Shown here: piece after piece, positions 10,666 through 22,246 of the stretch
Layout of the letters: each line of letters starts with the position of its first letter
How positions within the stretch are numbered: the first letter of the stretch is position 1
Assembly (NCBI GenBank): GCA_022410635.1
Contig: JAJVDF010000348.1
Location: 688,267-752,266, forward strand
DNA: 64,000 nt
Origin: Tretioscincus oriximinensis
Lineage: Eukaryota > Chordata > Lepidosauria > Squamata > Gymnophthalmidae
Direction: 5' to 3'
Translations under genes and position numbers: made by a program
Notes under the pieces: generated by a model
Database searches by the model: none
The model's input: only the letters and a program-made list of their open reading frames with translations
What the model was told of the DNA's origin: nothing

Positions 10666-13607
10666 TCCTTGTATGCCACATTGTTTACAATTTCTAGGAT
10701 GTAATACTGAAGACTGTCATATTTTCCTAATTAAATTTGTTTGTTGAATCTAATGTGAAAAANCTGAAATAAATTTATAATTAAAAGTCACTTAGTAGAA
10801 CATATTTCTGATGTTTAATGAAAATAATACTATTAGCTCCTAAGGGTATCTTTTACTGTGCTTCATGTTGCAAATGCTCCATCCAGATGGGGCATTTTGA
10901 GGGTCATGGAAAGCANTGTGTTAGCACATTAACCTCCATATATTCCTTGAGTTTTTCAGCTTCTTTCTGTAAAGCCACAGAACAAAATGTAGTCACTTGG
11001 TATATTGTGGTGAAGCCCAAATTTCCTCTCTCTCAGGTATTTTGCCCTCCCACCAGAAAAGTAATCATGATTTTCCACTTTTTTTACATTTAGGAAATGT
11101 GAAAAGATAAAATTGAGTACTATATCAGACTGGGAAATATCAGAAATGTCTAGTGGAAATTAATAGTTGTGCTCCAAGTACTTAATCTGAGATAATAGGC
11201 TGTTTCTATGGACTTTTCATAGTTGATTTCCAATTTGCTATATACATTTATAAAATATATATAAGCTCAATGGACCATTGTTACACTTCATGAGTCATAA
11301 ACATTAGGTTTAAAATAAGAATATTTGCATGCTTTCCCGGAATACATTNCAGGGCTATTACTGTTGAATTGTTCCTTTTGCTACATCTATTTCATTTTAT
11401 TTTCCCTCTTGGTAGGTTGAGGAAGCTAAAAGTGATGACTATTGTTTTAAGAATCTTTCTAAAAACCCCAAGGTAAAGTTATCTGAAAATTGAGTGCTAT
11501 ATTGCAATGGACAATTGACATTCAAATACCGCACACATAAAACTGATACAATACCATTGAGTGGCAGCGCTGGCTAATACTATTGTAAACAATACTCTAG
11601 GGCACTGAGTTTTTTAAAATAGAATACAGTGATGTTGGATATATGTTGATAGAATTGTAAGCACTGTTATGATGGGCTTTTATGTTAGATAGTGATATTG
11701 TACAGATTTGATACATATGCATGTACATACATGTGTATGGATAAATTAATGAAAAAGTATGAGAAATGAACCACTGTGGAAATGTTAAATTATGAAGGCA
11801 GCTCTGGTATCCAGGGGTGTGGAGATGAACAGCACAAGACTTGAAGGATCACAGGTGGCTGGACATGCACAATTACTTCTTCCTGGTTACTCCTGCTTTG
11901 TATTTGTCAGCCGCATGCCAGCTCTGCACGGATTCCAAGGTAGGTGTGTCCCCTCTAAATCCTAGTGAAATTCACAATTGCTTTTAAATTATGAATTTCA
12001 CTCTGTGTTCCTGGTGATGTGTATGGGAATTTATCTCCAATTGAAAGCAATAAAGATGAAACTTTTGGTGGTGACTGGGATTTCTCTATTAAGTGCAGGA
12101 AAATCACACCCTCATAAAATCACACCTCGGGTACTGTTATCAATACTACAAATTGAGATGTTATGGCAGAAGATAAGTTATTGGGCATTTGCNAAAGCAG
12201 AGATAGAAAAATATATACTCTTTTTCGTTTAGGGTCTCGTAATCAAAGATGTTGAGGGAATGCCAGCTAAGGTCAACAAAAGGAATAACTACTTTTCTCT
12301 TGTGGAGTAGTTGGTTGGTAATAGTATGAATTTCCCAGCAAAAGGTGGAAAAGATGGCAATGCAAACATAAGCAGGTGAATGATCACTACAGAAGCATTC
12401 AGATGGCCAAAGTTGATGAAAACAGTGTCTGCTACTAGAATTGATGAATGTCTAGGAGATAAGCCTATTGCTTGTATTGGATTTAGCATGGTGTTCCTCA
12501 ATTGCTATGTTCCTCCTACCCCTCATGTTCTTCCTTTCCCTCTCCCTCTATCACTCTATTTCTTCTCCTCTTCCTCTTATCTAGCTTCCCCTGGCCATCA
12601 TCTCCCTGTTTGCTCCTCCCCCTCATATTTATCCTCCATATGCTACCCAATCAAACTACACCTTCTCTTTTTTATATATATTATAACAGCAAATATTCTG
12701 ATTATAAAACAAAAACATAACATATATTTAAAAACTCACCCACCCCATGAGGAGATAAATCATGTTATAACCATCTATAGAGAAGAGGGAACACTTGTAA
12801 TTCTATTTCATGCCTGTCATGTAGCTTAATAGTTTTTGCCACTTTTGTTTAACACCAAATTATTAAACATNCCGAAATATCTTTGCCGTTTTTCCCTCAT
12901 AAACACAAATTTCATAATTTTCACCACATATTTTATCCAGTTTTTAATTGTCCATCTAGTTTCATCTTTCCATCCAAAACAGTGAGTTAAGTGAGCTGCG
13001 GAAATCAAAAAACAGTATGGATAATAATCTTCTTTGTTTTGATTTGAAAATTTTTTATCCATAAGAAACCACTTTTCAAAAGTCCATAAAATGCTTCTTT
13101 CCATTATTGCATCAACAACAAATGGCACTATGGGTAAAAGTTTCTCACTCTAATGATGGTTGTAGATTTGTTGGTTGGAGATTTCTGTAAGAACATCTGA
13201 AAAAAAAATGGGGCTACCCAGTCAAACTACACCTTCTCTTTTAAACTTAAAGTGTGTTAAGGCAGGGCCCTAACAAGTTCATTGTGTTTTCTTATTTTAA
13301 ATTGGATTTAGGGAAATGGTTTCTTCACTACAATGTCAAGGAAAACATTACAGAAAATATATATTTATATAAAATCATGCTGAATCACTGTTGCAATGAA
13401 TGTTAGAAATGATGAATGTCCTCAATTACTTTTGACAGGTAAAAGTCATTATGTGACTATTCTCTCATTCTCTCAGGTCAGAGGTGCTTGAGGTCATCAT
13501 GTGCTTGCAAAACCCATCAGCTCATTGTGAAGAGAATTTAGGTAAACCACAGATATATGATTCCAACTATATTTAAGCAGTTAAAGAAGGTAAGAGTTTT
13601 CTTTTGA
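10666..13607. other. Unannotated stretch with pyrimidine-rich tract
   Basis: Mostly AT-rich DNA. A pyrimidine-rich tract lies at about 12505-12660 and explains the S, L and P-rich frames there. The phrase caaactacaccttctctttt occurs at about 12652 and again near 13225, with a variant near 16895, so some small repeat is present. No gene or larger transposon was recognised. Confidence 0.5.
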
Positions 13608-13735
13608 ATTATTTATTTATACTCCGCTCTATACCTGAACGTCTCAGAGCAAAAATCCAAAATTGACATATTAAAACAACATCTGAAAACAGCATTTCTT
13701 CAATCAAACACCAGGTTTTCAAATCAAAATTAGGC
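13608..13735 (-). mobile_element. L2-type 3' tail fragment
   Basis: On the plus strand it starts attatttatttatactccgc and continues tctatacctgaacgtctcag. This is the reverse complement of the 3' end of the L2 at 8543-8600. The sequence beyond 13650 is not matched to the L2 body, so this may be a truncated L2-tailed SINE instead of L2 itself. Confidence 0.6.
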
Positions 13736-13792
13736 CCTTTTTGCATGGGTTTGGTAATGCACTTTAAAGAGCTCACTATGTCACATTATCTC

Positions 13793-14055
13793 TATGGTGT
13801 AGTGGTTACAGTGCTGTACTCCTATCTGGTAGGCCTCCATTTCAATTTCACATTGTGTCACATTGGCATGAAATAGAATTACGAGTGTTCCCTCTTCTCC
13901 TCCATGAAGCCAGCTGGGTGATCAGTTCTTTAGAACTCTTTTGGCCCCACCTTATTCCATAGGGTGTTTGCTGTGGAGAAAGCTACAAAACCTATGTGCA
14001 CCATCTTTTGGTGAAAGAATTGTTATAAATAAATTATTATTGTTGTTGTTGTTGG
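13793..14055 (+). mobile_element. tRNA-derived SINE family I, copy 1
   Basis: Begins with a tRNA-like head, tatggtgtagtggttacagt, with an A-box-like tggtgtagtgg. A degenerate B-box region follows near 13845. The body contains gaagccagctgggtgatcag and actcttttggcccc, which are complements of blocks in the minus-strand copies at 59.4 and 63.5 kb. It ends in ataaataaattattattg followed by gttg repeats. RNA polymerase III transcription and LINE-dependent insertion are known for such elements, not shown here. Confidence 0.75.
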
Positions 14056-14379
14056 CATCATCATTACATGCATTATAACAGCTTCCTGAAACTTCAGAAT
14101 ACAGCATATTTATCTACCTTATTTGTGCATTAACACTGTTAAAAACATAGCAGCAGTGTATTTGCATGAAGAACAAATTGTGTGGTGAAATGGAAATGAT
14201 GATGTTCTAGAAGATAGAGGGTTCATTCCCACTTACAATTTTTAGGGAGGTAGAAGCAACTTCAGCTTCAATCCACCCTAAGAGGTCACAAATGTTCAGT
14301 GATTCACTAAAAGTCCCATTTTTGTGGAATTNCCNGCCACCGCAGCTTGTGTGATTCAACAGCTTAGTGGGGACATTCT

Positions 14380-14485
14380 GTATTTAATAGCAAATCTCAC
14401 ATGACTTCAAGGCTACATGTGAAAGTTCAATGGCTCTTGGCTCACAGAGAATGCTAGGAACACAGAGAATGCTGTAGTAAGGTAA
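14380..14485. repeat. Dispersed repeat family C, copy 1
   Basis: Matches 63385-63470: aatctcacatgacttcaagg, gtgaaagttcaatggctctt, then cacagagaatgctaggaa. In this copy the unit cacagagaatgct is repeated directly at about 14450-14472, which is absent from copy 2. Confidence 0.6.
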
Positions 14486-14644
14486 GTGGAGCAATCCCTT
14501 ACTGGGTTTGTCATGTGTTGAGATTACTAGGCAATGTATTGGAAACTTGAGGTATGTGAGATGAGATCACNAATATGTTTTTTCATATTTTAAAAGGATA
14601 GTTTGGGAGCTGCCCACAAAGAAGTGTTCAGTTTGGGAAATGTC

Positions 14645-14795
14645 TTTAGTGTCAGGTAGTGGGTGCAGCATGTGATTCTCTCAGATGTATATGTAATAAC
14701 AGTTTGGCATTTACATATGTTCTACTTCTAATGTGGATCAAGCTGCTTTTTGCAAATGTGTGTGGCTGCAAGTAATCCACATCAATAAACTGATT
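14645..14795. repeat. Dispersed repeat family B, copy 1
   Basis: Shares with 33195-33315 the ordered blocks aacagtttggcattt, cttctaatgtggat, aaatgtgtgtggct and ccacatcaa. Non-coding and class unknown; possibly the end of a non-autonomous DNA transposon. Confidence 0.55.
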
Positions 14796-15368
14796 AAGAG
14801 AGGTATGTTCAGACTGAGCCTTGATGTCAGTTATTATGGGTTGACCCTTACCAGAACCTTGGGACTATGAATACATTGCCAGATACCATTTTCTGCTATT
14901 GAACTAGAATTTAGATTATTACTTCCATTCCAGGAACTGTTATAAAGAAGTATCATATNCACACAAACCAAGATCATTGTTTTTAAATTTTCACCTGTTC
15001 TTTTTTCTCTTCCTGATGTAGAAGTTGTTTTTATGAATTGTCCTAAGTCTGTCATCCTATGCAGGCAGGTGGCATTTAAGTTATAAAGGGCAAAAGTCAT
15101 TACATAGACAAATTCATGGAGACTAGGTGTCTAAATGGCTATCAGAATGAATGCCTGCTTATTGCTACCAGGTTGAAAAGATGGGCAGGATACTTCTAAT
15201 TGCTATGTGTAGCATCAGGAAGCAATACCAAAACTGAGGATAATTACAGCTCACTGCTTTTATGAGATGCAGAACTTTTTTTGGTTTGAGTATTTGGTCT
15301 TCCTCATCTGTTGGTCTTTTTGGTTATCTAGAAATTTGTCCAGAAATGATCTTGCAGTGGATGGCTAG
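14796..15368. other. Unannotated stretch
   Basis: About 570 bp with one 88-codon minus frame (15100-14834) that shows no domain. Nothing else recognised. Confidence 0.45.
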
Positions 15369-16355
15369 CCAGGAAGGGACACAAGACAATTTATTCAAAG
15401 TAACAATTTATTAATTGAATATTAACAAATGTCAAAAATCTATACACAATACCCGTAACAATACGCAAACCCGAGCAAACTAACTAAAAAGAACAATTTA
15501 ATCAGTTGGATTTGGAACAATTAACATAACACAAAAGTGAAGAGAAATAGGCCNTGGCTTACCTAAGTAGGAGTGTGGCAGGTGCAGCATCATGGTCGAC
15601 TAAGGTCAGCCACCCAGCCTGACCATAGGCCATGCCGTCATTTGGCATAGCCCCCTGGCTGCCNGCCCCCATGGCGAGGCCAACCCATCCATTCTGCTAG
15701 TTCATGCCTGGGCAGACACCTCTTATCCACGCCCCGTGGTGGGGGTCCACGGCTGCCCACTCTCCTGGTGTGGCCAGCACATGGTGGTCTGCCTCGCCCA
15801 AGCCCTCCAGCAGCCAAACACTGGCCCACCCCTTTGTGGGCACTGCTCAGAATCCCAGAGCCTGAGACGGCAACATTGCCAAAAAAGGATCACGGAGGTT
15901 GAATTGGGCTCCAGGGAACTGTCCCATGTCTAACCCCCTCCAGGACTCTTAAAATTGTGTTCAGCCTCANCCCTCCCCAGCGGGAGGCATGCAACTTCTG
16001 AACCCATTTAATGGGCCCTCCAGACTATGGGGTAGTCAAGGAGATAGCTGCCTCCAGTAATTTTGACTACCCCTTAGCTGACCAAGATGTGTGAACTGCC
16101 CCACTAGCCATGACAGTAGGAAAGAAATAAAAAGAGGGAGGAATAGGGAGGGAAAAGTGTTGCTGGACAAAGAGGAGGAGGGACAGGGCCACGAGGCATG
16201 TAGCCCCATGCAGCCCCCTGCGATTGCTCCCGGACGTAGCTGTGTCTTGCTGCAACCCTTCTGGGGGAACAGGAAAATGACTGAAGTTGTCAGAGCATCC
16301 TCCGTGCTGCCACCACTGCAAAAGAGGGGTCCCAGAGGACTTCGCCACAGGTAAC
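15369..16355 (-). mobile_element. GC-rich repeat family G, copy 2 (LTR-like, unclassified)
   Basis: Homologous to 9642-10665 in the same orientation and extends the family definition. On the minus strand it would end with two AATAAA signals (plus-strand tttatt at 15390-15395 and 15407-15412), just inside the left edge. The interior is GC-rich with several CpG sites. Small frames on both strands (15638-15829, 16067-16354) do not match frames in copy 1, which argues against coding. By eye the copies differ at roughly a quarter to a third of positions, so they are old. Confidence 0.6.
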
Positions 16356-18906
16356 CTTCCCTTCTCAGTTTTTAAAAAGAACAGAAATTTGCTTTGTTAT
16401 AACTGAAGCTTATTTTGTGTGATTGCTAGATTGACTATGATACAAAATCTATTTAAGAAGGCTGAAACATTACTCAGGGACTGACTTTTTTGCATAGTTA
16501 AAGGAAACAATATCAAAATGGAAATGAATTAGTTAAATGAACAGTACAGAGAGCCAAATTCAACTTTTATTAACACAGCAAAAGAAGGCAGGACAGCAGA
16601 AGTCCCATCATCAGAGCTAAGGCAAGTCAAAGGAACATCATAGCACAGAGGATTCTCTTCAACAGGTCAGACTGAAAATAAATTGAAAAAATNAAAAGAA
16701 AACTAGTCAGGAACATCCGTTAGGAGGAGGAAAAACATTACTAGAAGAAAATACAGTTCTATAAAATTCCTTTAACAGCTGGAAGCAATTGCACCATGAG
16801 TAAGAGGGCCTCGGTTCAATGAACTGCTCTGCTATGGTTCATTGATTGTGTATTTCTATATCAGTTAGAACCTTTGAAAAGAAATGGACTACTCAGCCAA
16901 ACTACACCTTTATCCTTCATTAAAGGAAGAGTTGGGTTTTGAACACTAAAGTGATGAATATAGAGAAGAGAAATGAATGCTTAAGAAAACAAAGACAAAG
17001 GGAAGGAGTGGGAAATTGTAAACTTTCCTAAGANTCTATTTTTTAGTCTGAGACAATCTGCACAACTGATAATGTGGAACCTTTACATGCACATGCACAC
17101 ACACAGGTATAGAGGCATTAAATTCAGAAGCCTCAAGAATAATCAACCTTAAATACCTCTTTGGGCATGAATGACTGAGTATACACCCAAAAATCAGTTA
17201 ATTGTGTCCTGCTAAAATCAAGTAATTCAAGATTGGGTCATCCCATACCTCAGCAACATGGAAACAGTTGAAAACTCTAAATACCTTTTCACACATGTTG
17301 GGAACTTTCACATTGCTAATTACGTCACTATCCCCAAATACTAAAAAAGAAGTTATCTTGAACTTACCTTATGTAGGCTGCTTCAAAGCACTCCACAATC
17401 AGTCCTATGCTCTGGAAACATGCATGCAGATTCTAGCTTCTTCTGTATTCTGCACATCACATGACATGTTTCATCCATTTTCATGGGAGAGGGCTAGAAG
17501 AAGCAGGAATGCTTCTGTCTGCAGAACTGGAAAAGGGGAATTTTTCTGTATGTGAATCTCTGAGCTGCACAGAAAATCTAGACCTCAACCAGGGCAAAAG
17601 GCCAGTGGTGGATCTTGGTTGATGCAGAAAAATTGGCTGGAAGAGACAACCATGCTTATACAGCAAAATATACTTTCAGGGAGTGTGCTAATTTTTTGAA
17701 GAGAAAATAAAAGATTCATAAACATTCAAGCATCCCCAAAGGCATAAAGAAAGGTATGGTGATTGGATGATACAGCACAGGGACCCACATTTGCATTCCA
17801 ATGATGCAGCTCTTTCACTCAACACATGGACATTGTTAGCATTTCTGTCTCAAGCTGGTAGGTTTTCTATCGGAAGCAGACTATACTGAAGAGCCAGCAA
17901 ATCAAAGTGAGGGGTGACCATGCTCTCCAAATCCTCTAGAAACAAAGATGGAGTCTGTTCTAAGATTAGGTTCCATGCTTTTCATGCCAGCCTCCTGTAC
18001 TCTTACTAACATTATAGGTTTATTTAAATGTTTATGGNTTTTTTGTGAAGAAAATACATTTTCATTTCTCTTTGAATCTTTAGTATAATTCCCATATTTA
18101 TAAATCGTTTGGGTACTAAAATAATGTTGCATATAAATGAAGCACTTTCCTCTTCCAGATTGTATGTATGCTGTATGAATTATGTTCCATACTTGCCATT
18201 TTATTCTATATCCCCCAGTGATGGTTAATGAGGAATACCAGTGTCGTGTGCCTCAGGCAGCAATAGCTCAAGTCTTATGCACTGACAGTAATTAATTTAT
18301 GGTAAATTGTATCTGGGCCCAGAAAGTGTNAGCTTTGCTTGACAAGTAGTCATTCAACTCAGAAGTGTAAAAACTGACCCACTAATGTGTGAACAGTGCT
18401 GAAGGCAGCATTTTTTATAGCCTCACTAGGGACTAATGACTTTACGTTGCCCTGTAGGCAACTCAAATATGGTGAATCTTCATTTCTCATGCAGCACAGT
18501 AACTTGAGGCTGCATTTTTCCAAATAGCTTAATAGCTTAGAAATCCAATGGTTTGGGTTAGAAAGATTTTATTTTTAAAAAGTCGTTGTAAAGAAACCGA
18601 GCGGGGGCTAAGCCTGTGTATGTACTGTTGTATGTTTATTTCTTCAATACACTTTTGATAACACATTCCCCCCTTATTAATATTGGTAGATGGTCTTTTC
18701 TTATGAATAAGGCACTTGGATTTTATTAGTTTGCTTGTATGTAGATAGGAGAGATGGAAAAAATAAAATGAACAGTTCTGTAGATAGGGTTTATTCCTCA
18801 GGTAGGCTGCCACCACTTCCCTCAGGAAGAAATTAATACTAAGGAGTGAAAATTATACCAGAATTGAGCCCCTTTGCTTTTTATGCCCAAATAATAAAGT
18901 CTCCTC
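16356..18906. other. Unannotated stretch
   Basis: AT-rich DNA of about 2.5 kb. A short (ca)-rich run lies near 17090-17105. No recognised transposon, exon or RNA gene. Confidence 0.5.
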
Positions 18907-19414
18907 TGTTTTAAACCATAAAAACAGCTTTATTATAACAAAGTAACAGGCAACTCAAACATAAAGAAACCAAAGATACAGTTTAGCCCCACTGGGTAGG
19001 AAAAAAGGTCCTGAGTCTTCAATGTCTCTGGCTAAGCCTCCATTTTGCTTGCCCACATTCAAAGTCTCTCAGCTTTCCTTTTCTATCCCCACTCCCCCAG
19101 CTGGTATGTATCCTCTTTGGTATTTCTTTTATTTTCACACTCCAGCAGAGAACCACTTTTAATTCAATTGTTTGGCCACACGCTCAAACAATCTCTAAAA
19201 CAATTGAACATGCAACAACCATTTTTCTCATACAATCCACAATGCAACCATTAACACAACTCATTCTCTCTCTTGCACCTCCCCCTTTTATATCCCAAGC
19301 CCCGCCCCTAAGACCTAGCCGTAAGGCTTGGAAAATTTAAAGGAGCCTCGCTCTATTTAAGTCATTTTATTACAGTCGTATCTTAAAAATACCTCGCAAA
19401 CTTAAAATTCTACA
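18907..19414 (-). mobile_element. Solo-LTR-like element, minus strand
   Basis: On the plus strand the block starts TGTTTTAAACC and ends AATTCTACA, so both strands have TG..CA ends typical of an LTR. Read on the minus strand it has a GC box (19308-19298), a TATAAAAG box (19293-19286) and a late AATAAA (18934-18929), the order expected for U3, R and U5. No gag, pol or env frame lies on either side, so a solo LTR is the simplest reading. No exact target duplication is visible and the class is unknown. A host promoter or other regulatory element is the alternative. Confidence 0.45.
19286..19308 (-). promoter_or_regulatory. GC box and TATA box of LTR-like element
   Basis: The minus strand reads GGGGCGGGGCT followed within ten bases by TATAAAAG. 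This is a canonical RNA polymerase II core promoter arrangement in an otherwise CpG-poor region. Transcription would run to lower coordinates. Confidence 0.5.
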
Positions 19415-20118
19415 GTTCCTTTTGTCGTTTTAGGCTTCATCTAGACACTGCAAAAAAGGAGTAGATTAAATGCATTTTAGAGATGGCAGCATGCATACAA
19501 TACAGTCTTTAATCCAAAGTAAAGGCCAAAGACATTCTTTCAAAGCCTGTTATTGTGGATTGAAGCTGGGATGGGAACATTACTATCCAAACACCCCCAG
19601 AAGTATGTTGATGNATCGTTTAATCAGTAGGCACAAATATACGGTTACAAATTTCGGTTCCTAACTCCTGAATAAAGTTCTCTTGCCATGACTTCCTAGA
19701 GAATGTACAGGGCAGATAGGATANCTAGTTAGGATACTTCATTCTAGGAAACAATTTATCATCAGTCAGTATTGATTGGATGAAATTACTTCCAATCTCC
19801 TTTCCACTNAATAATTCCAAACTTAAGAAAATTCATGTTCAGAAGATTCAGAATACTTTTGAGTAGTTAAGTTTATGAAAAAAAGGAAGAAAGATGTGCC
19901 AATCAGGATTCTAGGATTGTGTGACCTGCCATATGAGACTTAAAAGATCTTGTAAATTTTAACTGTTCTAAGTGAGACCTAGGCCCTTTTCACAGTAGGT
20001 CTTATTCCAGGATGTATCTCAGAGCTGGGGTGAGGTGAGGGTGACCTATCATAGTCCAGAGTGCAGGAAAGAGGCCAAGATGTGGACTACACCTTGTGCC
20101 ATTTTGAACATTAGCATA
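19415..20118. other. Unannotated stretch; possible MITE remnant near 20 kb
   Basis: Mostly unrecognised. At about 19985-20105, cttattccaggatgtatctc and gactacaccttgtgcc resemble the reverse complement of 33905-34045, suggesting a small dispersed repeat in opposite orientations. Confidence 0.4.
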
Positions 20119-20422
20119 GAAGAAGAAGGACTTGGTTCTTATACCTCGCTTTTCTCACCTTTCAAAGGGACTCAAAGCGGCTTACAAGGATATATTTTGC
20201 CCNAAGGCTTCCATTCTATCTTCCCCACCAGGCTATGGTGGTTCCCATGTATCTACTTGCAGTCAGTTGCAATTTCTTGCAATTCATGCTTCCGAATAGC
20301 TGGGTTGGCTAGAGTTACAGGCTAGTGGAAGGTGCTCACCCCTCCCCACGTCCGACACAGGGCTTCGAAACCCAATCTCCCAGGCGAGAGATGAATTCAT
20401 AAGTGACTGAGCTATCCGTGCC
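20119..20422 (-). mobile_element. tRNA-derived SINE family II, copy 1
   Basis: A nearly complete minus-strand SINE. The head, read from 20422 down, is ggcacggatagctcagtcac, a tRNA-like 5' end with A box, followed by gattgggtttcgaagccctg, a B-box region. The body includes the complement of ggcttacaaggatatatttt. The 3' end reads ataagaaccaagtccttctt, a CTT-type microsatellite tail. It resembles the plus-strand copy at 59843-60103 over its full length. Confidence 0.8.
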
Positions 20423-21469
20423 TTTATAGGTGTACCATAAAAATAAACAGACCAGGAGTTTTGCAGCTTTAATGGGTGTGATTTTCTTTTCATCAAATGC
20501 TGAGGATGTTATAAGCTGAATAAGATCCTATTCCATTTTTGTGTGGCAACCCTAGCATAGAAAGGATCACAGAACTTGCTTTATGTACTCTAGTCAGAAT
20601 TGTCTTGCAGCTACTTACTTTATTTCCTAGAAATAAATAATATTTTCAAAAGGAAAAATAAAATAAAAATGTTTTAATGCCTCAGGGTGTTTTCACCTTC
20701 ACGATTATTATCCTGTTGCTACCATTAAATTGTTTGTCTTTTTATGCAAACGTGATCTTCCCATGAACTTTTGTCTCTTACTGTTTCGTTCAAAGAAATG
20801 TCTGACTGGCAGTTGTACTTACCACAACCTTTTGTTTTGCTCAGGATATGAACACAAAGGTCTTTCTGTCATGTTTCTATGCTCAATAGAACTTACAGCA
20901 TGTAAACCCTTGGGACTCCTTTGCTTTCATTTCATTATGTGGCATTTCATTGGAATTTATGGGTTCAGCTGTCTTGCTGAGTGAAAACGTTTTGTTAACT
21001 TCCTGCTTCAGTCTTAGTTTTTTTTTAAAGGAAACATTTATAAATAGGTTATAATACAAGAAAACACTTTAATTCTTATCAGCAAAGCATGAATAGGGTT
21101 TTTAAAAAACTGTTCACACTTGGGGACCAAAACATTTCAACAGGATTCAAAACTGAATATTTAGTAGATTTAAATAATGGATATAACACCTGTTGTGAAA
21201 ATTATTTTGGAGAGGAAAACCTCAAGGCTTTCAACTGAGAGCTGCCAGCTTTAGAGCTCCCAAGTGACCAATCAGAATTGTCTGGAGGGTGAACCCACCG
21301 AAGGGAAGTTATGTTGTCTATCAAAGGCAGAAAATGGGATAGAGGCAGGTCTATAAGTCTGAGCTATAAGTCACAGAGAAAAAGCTCTCTAGTGGGTAGC
21401 TAAGCCTAAAAGGACTGCATTTTAATGTCAAGTGCAGGGAGTCAAGAGCATGTGGTGGTTTTACCTTTT
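20423..21469. other. Unannotated stretch
   Basis: No element recognised. A plus frame at 20730-20984 is cysteine-rich and hydrophobic, but it has no family match and no splice context that I would trust. Confidence 0.45.
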
Positions 21470-21545
21470 GATGGAGTTGTCCAGAAACAATGTATGAGAT
21501 AGGATACTGGATTAGATGGGCCTAAAGGTCTATTGCAATAGGACT
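21470..21545 (+). mobile_element. CR1-type 3' tail remnant
   Basis: Contains atactggattagatgggcct, the conserved CR1 3' untranslated phrase also seen at 39957-39972 (ctggattagatgggc). Sequence on both sides is too eroded to define edges. Confidence 0.4.
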
Positions 21546-21984
21546 AAACAATTTTGTGTGAAGTTTGGGGAAAGAAGAAACACGTATATATATTTCCCCA
21601 AATCTAAGATTCCTGTCACCATGCTGTCATGAACTTTTCTCAAAAGGAAATGGTGAACTGGTGGTGGTGTACACTTATATGTTAAAGAAGAGATTGAATC
21701 CTACAAATTGAAATTTCCAAATAAAACAGAGCCATAACACAGTAACTTTCAACTTGCACATGGATAGAAAATTGTCAAGCAGTTCTAACATAGAAACCTT
21801 AAACTTTCACAAAGGAAATTTTCCCAAGATGAGGAAAATGGTAAAAAGAAAATTAAAAGGAAAAGTAAGAGGAATCCGGTCCCTTCAAAAAGCATGGAAA
21901 CTGAACTTTACAATATTGGAGGCTCAAATACAATTCATTCCCAGAGAAGAAAGGGTTCTGCCAAGACCAAGTGGGTTACCACTA

Positions 21985-22246
21985 CAGTAAGGGAAGTCAT
22001 AAGGATGAAGAGAAACTCATTTAAAAAGTGGCTTATCCTAGTGATGAGAACTGAAGGGAACACAAACTGTGGCAAACCAAATGCAAGGTGGCATCAAGAA
22101 CACTTTGCAGGGCATCAAGAACAGTTGAAAGTTTTGCCTTCTTCTGTTCCATACTGCCCAGGAACAATTGGTGGGCAACTGTGCGACTGGACTGTATGAG
22201 CTCTGACCCAATTCAGCAGGGCTCCTCTTATGTTTTAATGTTCCTA
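21985..22246 (+). mobile_element. CR1-type LINE 3' remnant
   Basis: Ends with tgacccaattcagcagggct and cctcttatgtttt, a variant of the squamate CR1 terminus that also closes the element near 40.0 kb. The upstream part (tactgcccaggaacaattgg) parallels tgcccaggtgcatttggtgg at 39916. Overlapping plus frames from 21754 (78 and 101 codons) may be eroded coding sequence, but no motif was identified. Confidence 0.5.

Noticed and set aside
12380..12829. 149-codon plus frame
   Set aside because: It runs through a pyrimidine-rich tract giving S, P and L-rich low-complexity protein, and no domain is visible.
10666..15368. Reading the two GC-rich repeats as the paired LTRs of one provirus
   Set aside because: No gag, pol or env remnant lies between them and the copies differ too much by eye; kept only as a test in the findings.
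12640..16920. Recurring phrase caaactacaccttctctttt suggesting a CRISPR-like or regulatory array
   Set aside because: Only three irregularly spaced copies in a vertebrate-type sequence; more likely scraps of a dispersed repeat.
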